Shown here: positions 61,705 to 64,000 of the stretch, piece after piece
Layout of the letters: the number at the start of each line of letters is the position of its first letter
Position numbering within the stretch: the first letter of the stretch is position 1
From: Pogonophryne albipinna
Taxonomy: Eukaryota; Chordata; Actinopteri; Perciformes; Artedidraconidae
Assembly (NCBI GenBank): GCA_028583405.1
Contig: JAPTMU010000048.1
Location: 830,431-894,430, forward strand
DNA: 64,000 nucleotides
Direction: 5' to 3'
Translations under genes and position numbers: made by a program
Notes under the pieces: generated by a model
The model's input: the letters and a program-made list of their open reading frames with translations, nothing else
Database searches by the model: none
What the model was told of the DNA's origin: nothing

Positions 61705-61890
61705 CTTGTGCACGTCGTCCACCTCCAGGTGCGCGGACGTCTCCTCTTTGGACAGCAGGATGCAGTTCCAGGGGCTCCAGACCCTCCTCTTCTCCCAGCG
61801 CACAAACACCAGGCTGTAGAGGTCGCTGCTGCTGTGAAGGGCGGAGCGCGACGCCCACAGCACCTCCACCAGGTACCGCACGTCCTCCAC
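61705..61890 (-). CDS. iqub: iqub penultimate coding exon
   Basis: 186 nt, 62 codons, phase 0 at both ends; acceptor GCTCAG (61891-61896), donor GTGTGT (61699-61704). The peptide reads VEDVRYLVEVLWASRSALHS, then SDLYSLVFVRWEKRRVW, SPWNCILLSKEE and AHLEVDDVHK. The W-x2-S-A-L, DLY, RW-x-K and SPWNCILLS pattern is highly characteristic of IQUB C-terminal regions. Skipping of this exon would keep the reading frame. The acceptor is preceded by a (UG)n tract of about 268 nt. Confidence 0.93.
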
Positions 61891-61898
61891 CTGAGCGT

Positions 61899-62169
<271 letters not shown>

Positions 62170-62559
62170 GCAAAATGACTGAAAGACGTGGAGAGCTCTC
62201 TGCTGCCGTGCAGAACAGCATTCAGACAATAACAATAAACCTTACAGCTAAAAACAATATATACATATATATCTATAATCAGAAGAGTGTGTACACACTA
62301 TCAAATATACAGAAGATACTAGAATACTCTCTAATATATCAATCTACTAAAGGGACAGAAACATATAGAAATCATCTGCTACATTAACAAGTTGTGCACA
62401 GTAGCTTGTAATTCAAAGTCAAATATATCCTGAGACAGCGTAAGTAGGCTACAACATGGAAGTACAGTATGTGCAAATAGTCCATGATTATAGAAAGGGA
62501 GAACAGAAACAAACTATCAAGTGTTCAGCCAGCCGGAGCTGAGGTGTTGTGAATGACTT

Positions 62560-62668
62560 CCTGTATCTGTTCTACTGTTACAATGTTTGTTTTTGAATCT
62601 GTAAAGCCCTCTGAGACAAACATGTTTTGTGATATTGGGCTGTTCAAATAAAGTTTGATTTGCTTTGA
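62560..62668 (+). repeat. retroposon-type tail in an iqub intron
   Basis: 'gtaaagccctctgagacaaa', 'gtgatattgggctgttcaaa' and 'taaagtttgatttgctttga' form a common fish retroposon 3' end with a TTTGAT-type tail. Body not recognised. Confidence 0.5.
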
Positions 62669-62728
62669 TTCGTGACCCGGGTGAGAGAGCCCCGGTCTGA
62701 CCCTGGTTGTGGGCGTGGTGATTGGTAC

Positions 62729-62977
62729 CTGCAGCAGGAAGGGGATCTTGGCGTCCTGGTTGAGCCGCATCTCGTCGCTCCTCAGCCTCCTCAGGATGTT
62801 CCGGTAGCAGGAGAAGTCGTCTCGGGATCGGGCGATGTTGTCGAGGCCGGTGCAGTCCCGGCAGCGTCCGCTCAGACGCGCCCCGGCCGTCGGGCTGAAG
62901 TCAGAGGACTGGAGGTAGCGCTGGCAGCCGCGGCACTGGAACATGTCGTTCTTCAGCTGAGACGGGTCCTGGGGAAC
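62729..62977 (-). CDS. iqub: iqub antepenultimate coding exon (in window)
   Basis: About 83 codons, phase 0; donor GTACCA (62723-62728). The acceptor is probably CTGTCCCAG (exon starts at 62977), with an alternative in-frame AG giving a start at 62968. The peptide has QLKNDMFQCRGCQRYLQSSD, then GRCRDCTGLDNIARSRDDFS and YRNILRRLRSDE, ending DAKIPFLLQ. Two C-x2-C pairs (CRGC, CRDC), 24 residues apart, suggest a small zinc-binding module. The LDN-ARSR-DFS-YRNILRRLR block is conserved in IQUB. Together with the next two exons it encodes the last 208 or so residues. The N-terminal ubiquitin-like and IQ parts lie beyond the right edge. Confidence 0.9.
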
Positions 62978-63428
62978 CTGGGACAGATTTGACGGTTATG
63001 GTTGGGGAAATATGTTCCTATGCCCATAACAACACAATACAAAGGGGCTTTATTGGCATGACCACATTTTAAACATAGTATTAATAATAATAATAATTCA
63101 TTACATTCATCATTTCTTTTTTGAGCGCTTTACAATGACACATTACACATATTAGACATGTAACAGTATTGCCAAAGCATTCAGCACAAGGAGTTATAGC
63201 AGAACAAAACAACAGCATGACACAAAACATACTGTATATACCAACAACATGCAAATATTAGTATATAAATAAAAAGCGTGTGTGCGTGTGCGTGCACATG
63301 TGCGTGTGTGTGTAACTTTGACCCAGTTTATCAGTCTGTACCGCCCTCACTGAGCACAGGCCTGTGACCTCTGGCTGCTCTCAGTGTTTCGTCTCCCTGC
63401 CTGTTGGCGTCAGCTGATAGAAGTGTTA

Positions 63429-63775
63429 CGGCCCGTCCACACTACAGCTTCAAAAAAAGCTTGGAGCTGGGCGTGTCTGAAACTCGACCAACAACCAATC
63501 ACATGAATCTCCCGCCCCTGACACACAAGCAGCGGTTTGATTGGCTAGAGCTTGTACTGGCATATGATTTGATTGGCTGACGCTTCCACCGAAAGCTTCA
63601 GAAGCTTCAAAAGTTTAACATTGCTCAACTTTTGCAGCTTGAAACGCCAGGAAAGCTCCGCTCTGCTTCCCACAATGCAGTTCGGCGAAAAGTGACGTCA
63701 CCCCATTGAAAGTCAATGGGCAGAAGCGTTGGAAACCGCTTTTGAAGCTGTCGAAGCTGTAGTGTGGACGGGCCG
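63429..63775. mobile_element. PIF/Harbinger-type MITE (347 bp)
   Basis: Terminal inverted repeats CGGCCCGTCCACACTACAGC ... AGTGTGGACGGGCCG, flanked by a 3-bp duplication TTA (63426-63428, 63776-63778), the size and sequence typical of PIF/Harbinger. 'gaagct/agcttc' motifs recur throughout. No coding capacity. Confidence 0.85.
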
Positions 63776-63924
63776 TTATGGTTTATCTTGTTATGCAGCA
63801 TGTTGATTCTTCTCTCAGAACCAGCTAAACACATGGGTCTGGGTAGAGATCTTCAGAAGTGGTTTGGCAGCCGCTGAGTCACCTCGTGGCTCAGCTCATG
63901 TCTTGTGAATTCTCCGGCCGAAGC

Positions 63925-64000
63925 TCCAAATAAAGCGTCGGTGTTTACCATCAAAGTTCCTGCTCTCTCCTCGAGTCTCTCCTCGAGTCTCTCCGAGTCT
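63925..64000 (+). repeat. possible retroelement 3' end and 13-bp direct repeats
   Basis: GCTCCAAATAAAGCGTCGGTG followed by 'ctctctcctcgagtctctcc' with the 'tcctcgagtctc' motif repeated at 63968-64000. Similar to the reversed block at 25688-25745. Truncated by the window edge. Confidence 0.35.

Larger units (their letters stand above)
62978..64000 (-). other. iqub: iqub intron, partial
   Basis: No further exon was recognised up to the window edge. Contents: (AAT)n near 63083-63097, a CG-containing (GT)n at 63278-63312, a Harbinger-type MITE (63429-63775) and a possible retroelement end at 63925-64000. Confidence 0.6.

Noticed and set aside
63625..63834. 69-codon minus-strand frame as an iqub exon
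   Set aside because: Most of it lies inside the Harbinger-type MITE 63429-63775, with no conserved IQUB motif.

Overview
This window is vertebrate nuclear DNA, most likely from a ray-finned (spiny-rayed) fish. The evidence is intron-split genes with consensus GT-AG borders, long (CA)n, (CT)n and (GGA)n microsatellites, many hAT and Tc1 DNA transposons, L2-type LINE tails and tRNA-derived SINEs. I see no rRNA gene, functional tRNA gene, CRISPR array or prokaryotic feature.

Two genes are present, both on the minus strand and both only partly inside the window. The first two coding exons of a CAPS-family gene, best matched to cadps2 (calcium-dependent activator protein for secretion 2), lie at 53654-53992 (exon 1, with the start codon) and 1819-1932 (exon 2). 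Both exons end in phase 0 and are separated by an intron of about 51.7 kb that fills most of the window. Positions 1-1818 are intron 2. Upstream of cadps2, from 62977 down to 60656, lie the last three coding exons of iqub (IQ motif and ubiquitin domain-containing protein, a radial-spoke protein). The cadps2-iqub neighbourhood also occurs in mammals, which supports cadps2 rather than cadps. The two genes act in different systems (dense-core vesicle priming; ciliary or flagellar radial spokes), so they are neighbours rather than functional partners.

The rest is repeats. Intron 1 and its surroundings hold: (a) five copies of a dispersed element carrying a 72-bp minisatellite (968-1614, about 3945-4041, about 11180-11270, 14982-15554, 37977-39131), all in one orientation; (b) a 57-bp minisatellite at 29430-34615 split by a hAT transposon that itself holds a second hAT and a TTAA-flanked MITE; (c) a 63-bp minisatellite at 43430-44685; (d) a decayed Tc1 element inside a hAT at 4050-7270; (e) at least eight hAT elements with perfect 8-bp target-site duplications; (f) LINE fragments at 9593-10520, 18772-19285 and 24044-24725; and (g) two TTAA-flanked relatives in inverted orientation around the largest 72-bp array. 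A 41-bp minisatellite of about 50 copies (55545-57600) lies between the cadps2 promoter region and iqub.

The most interesting signals are the promoter-like content of each 72-bp unit and the (TG)n tracts of about 240 and 270 bp that abut the splice acceptors of the last two iqub exons. One of these tracts has a frame-compatible cryptic acceptor beyond it.
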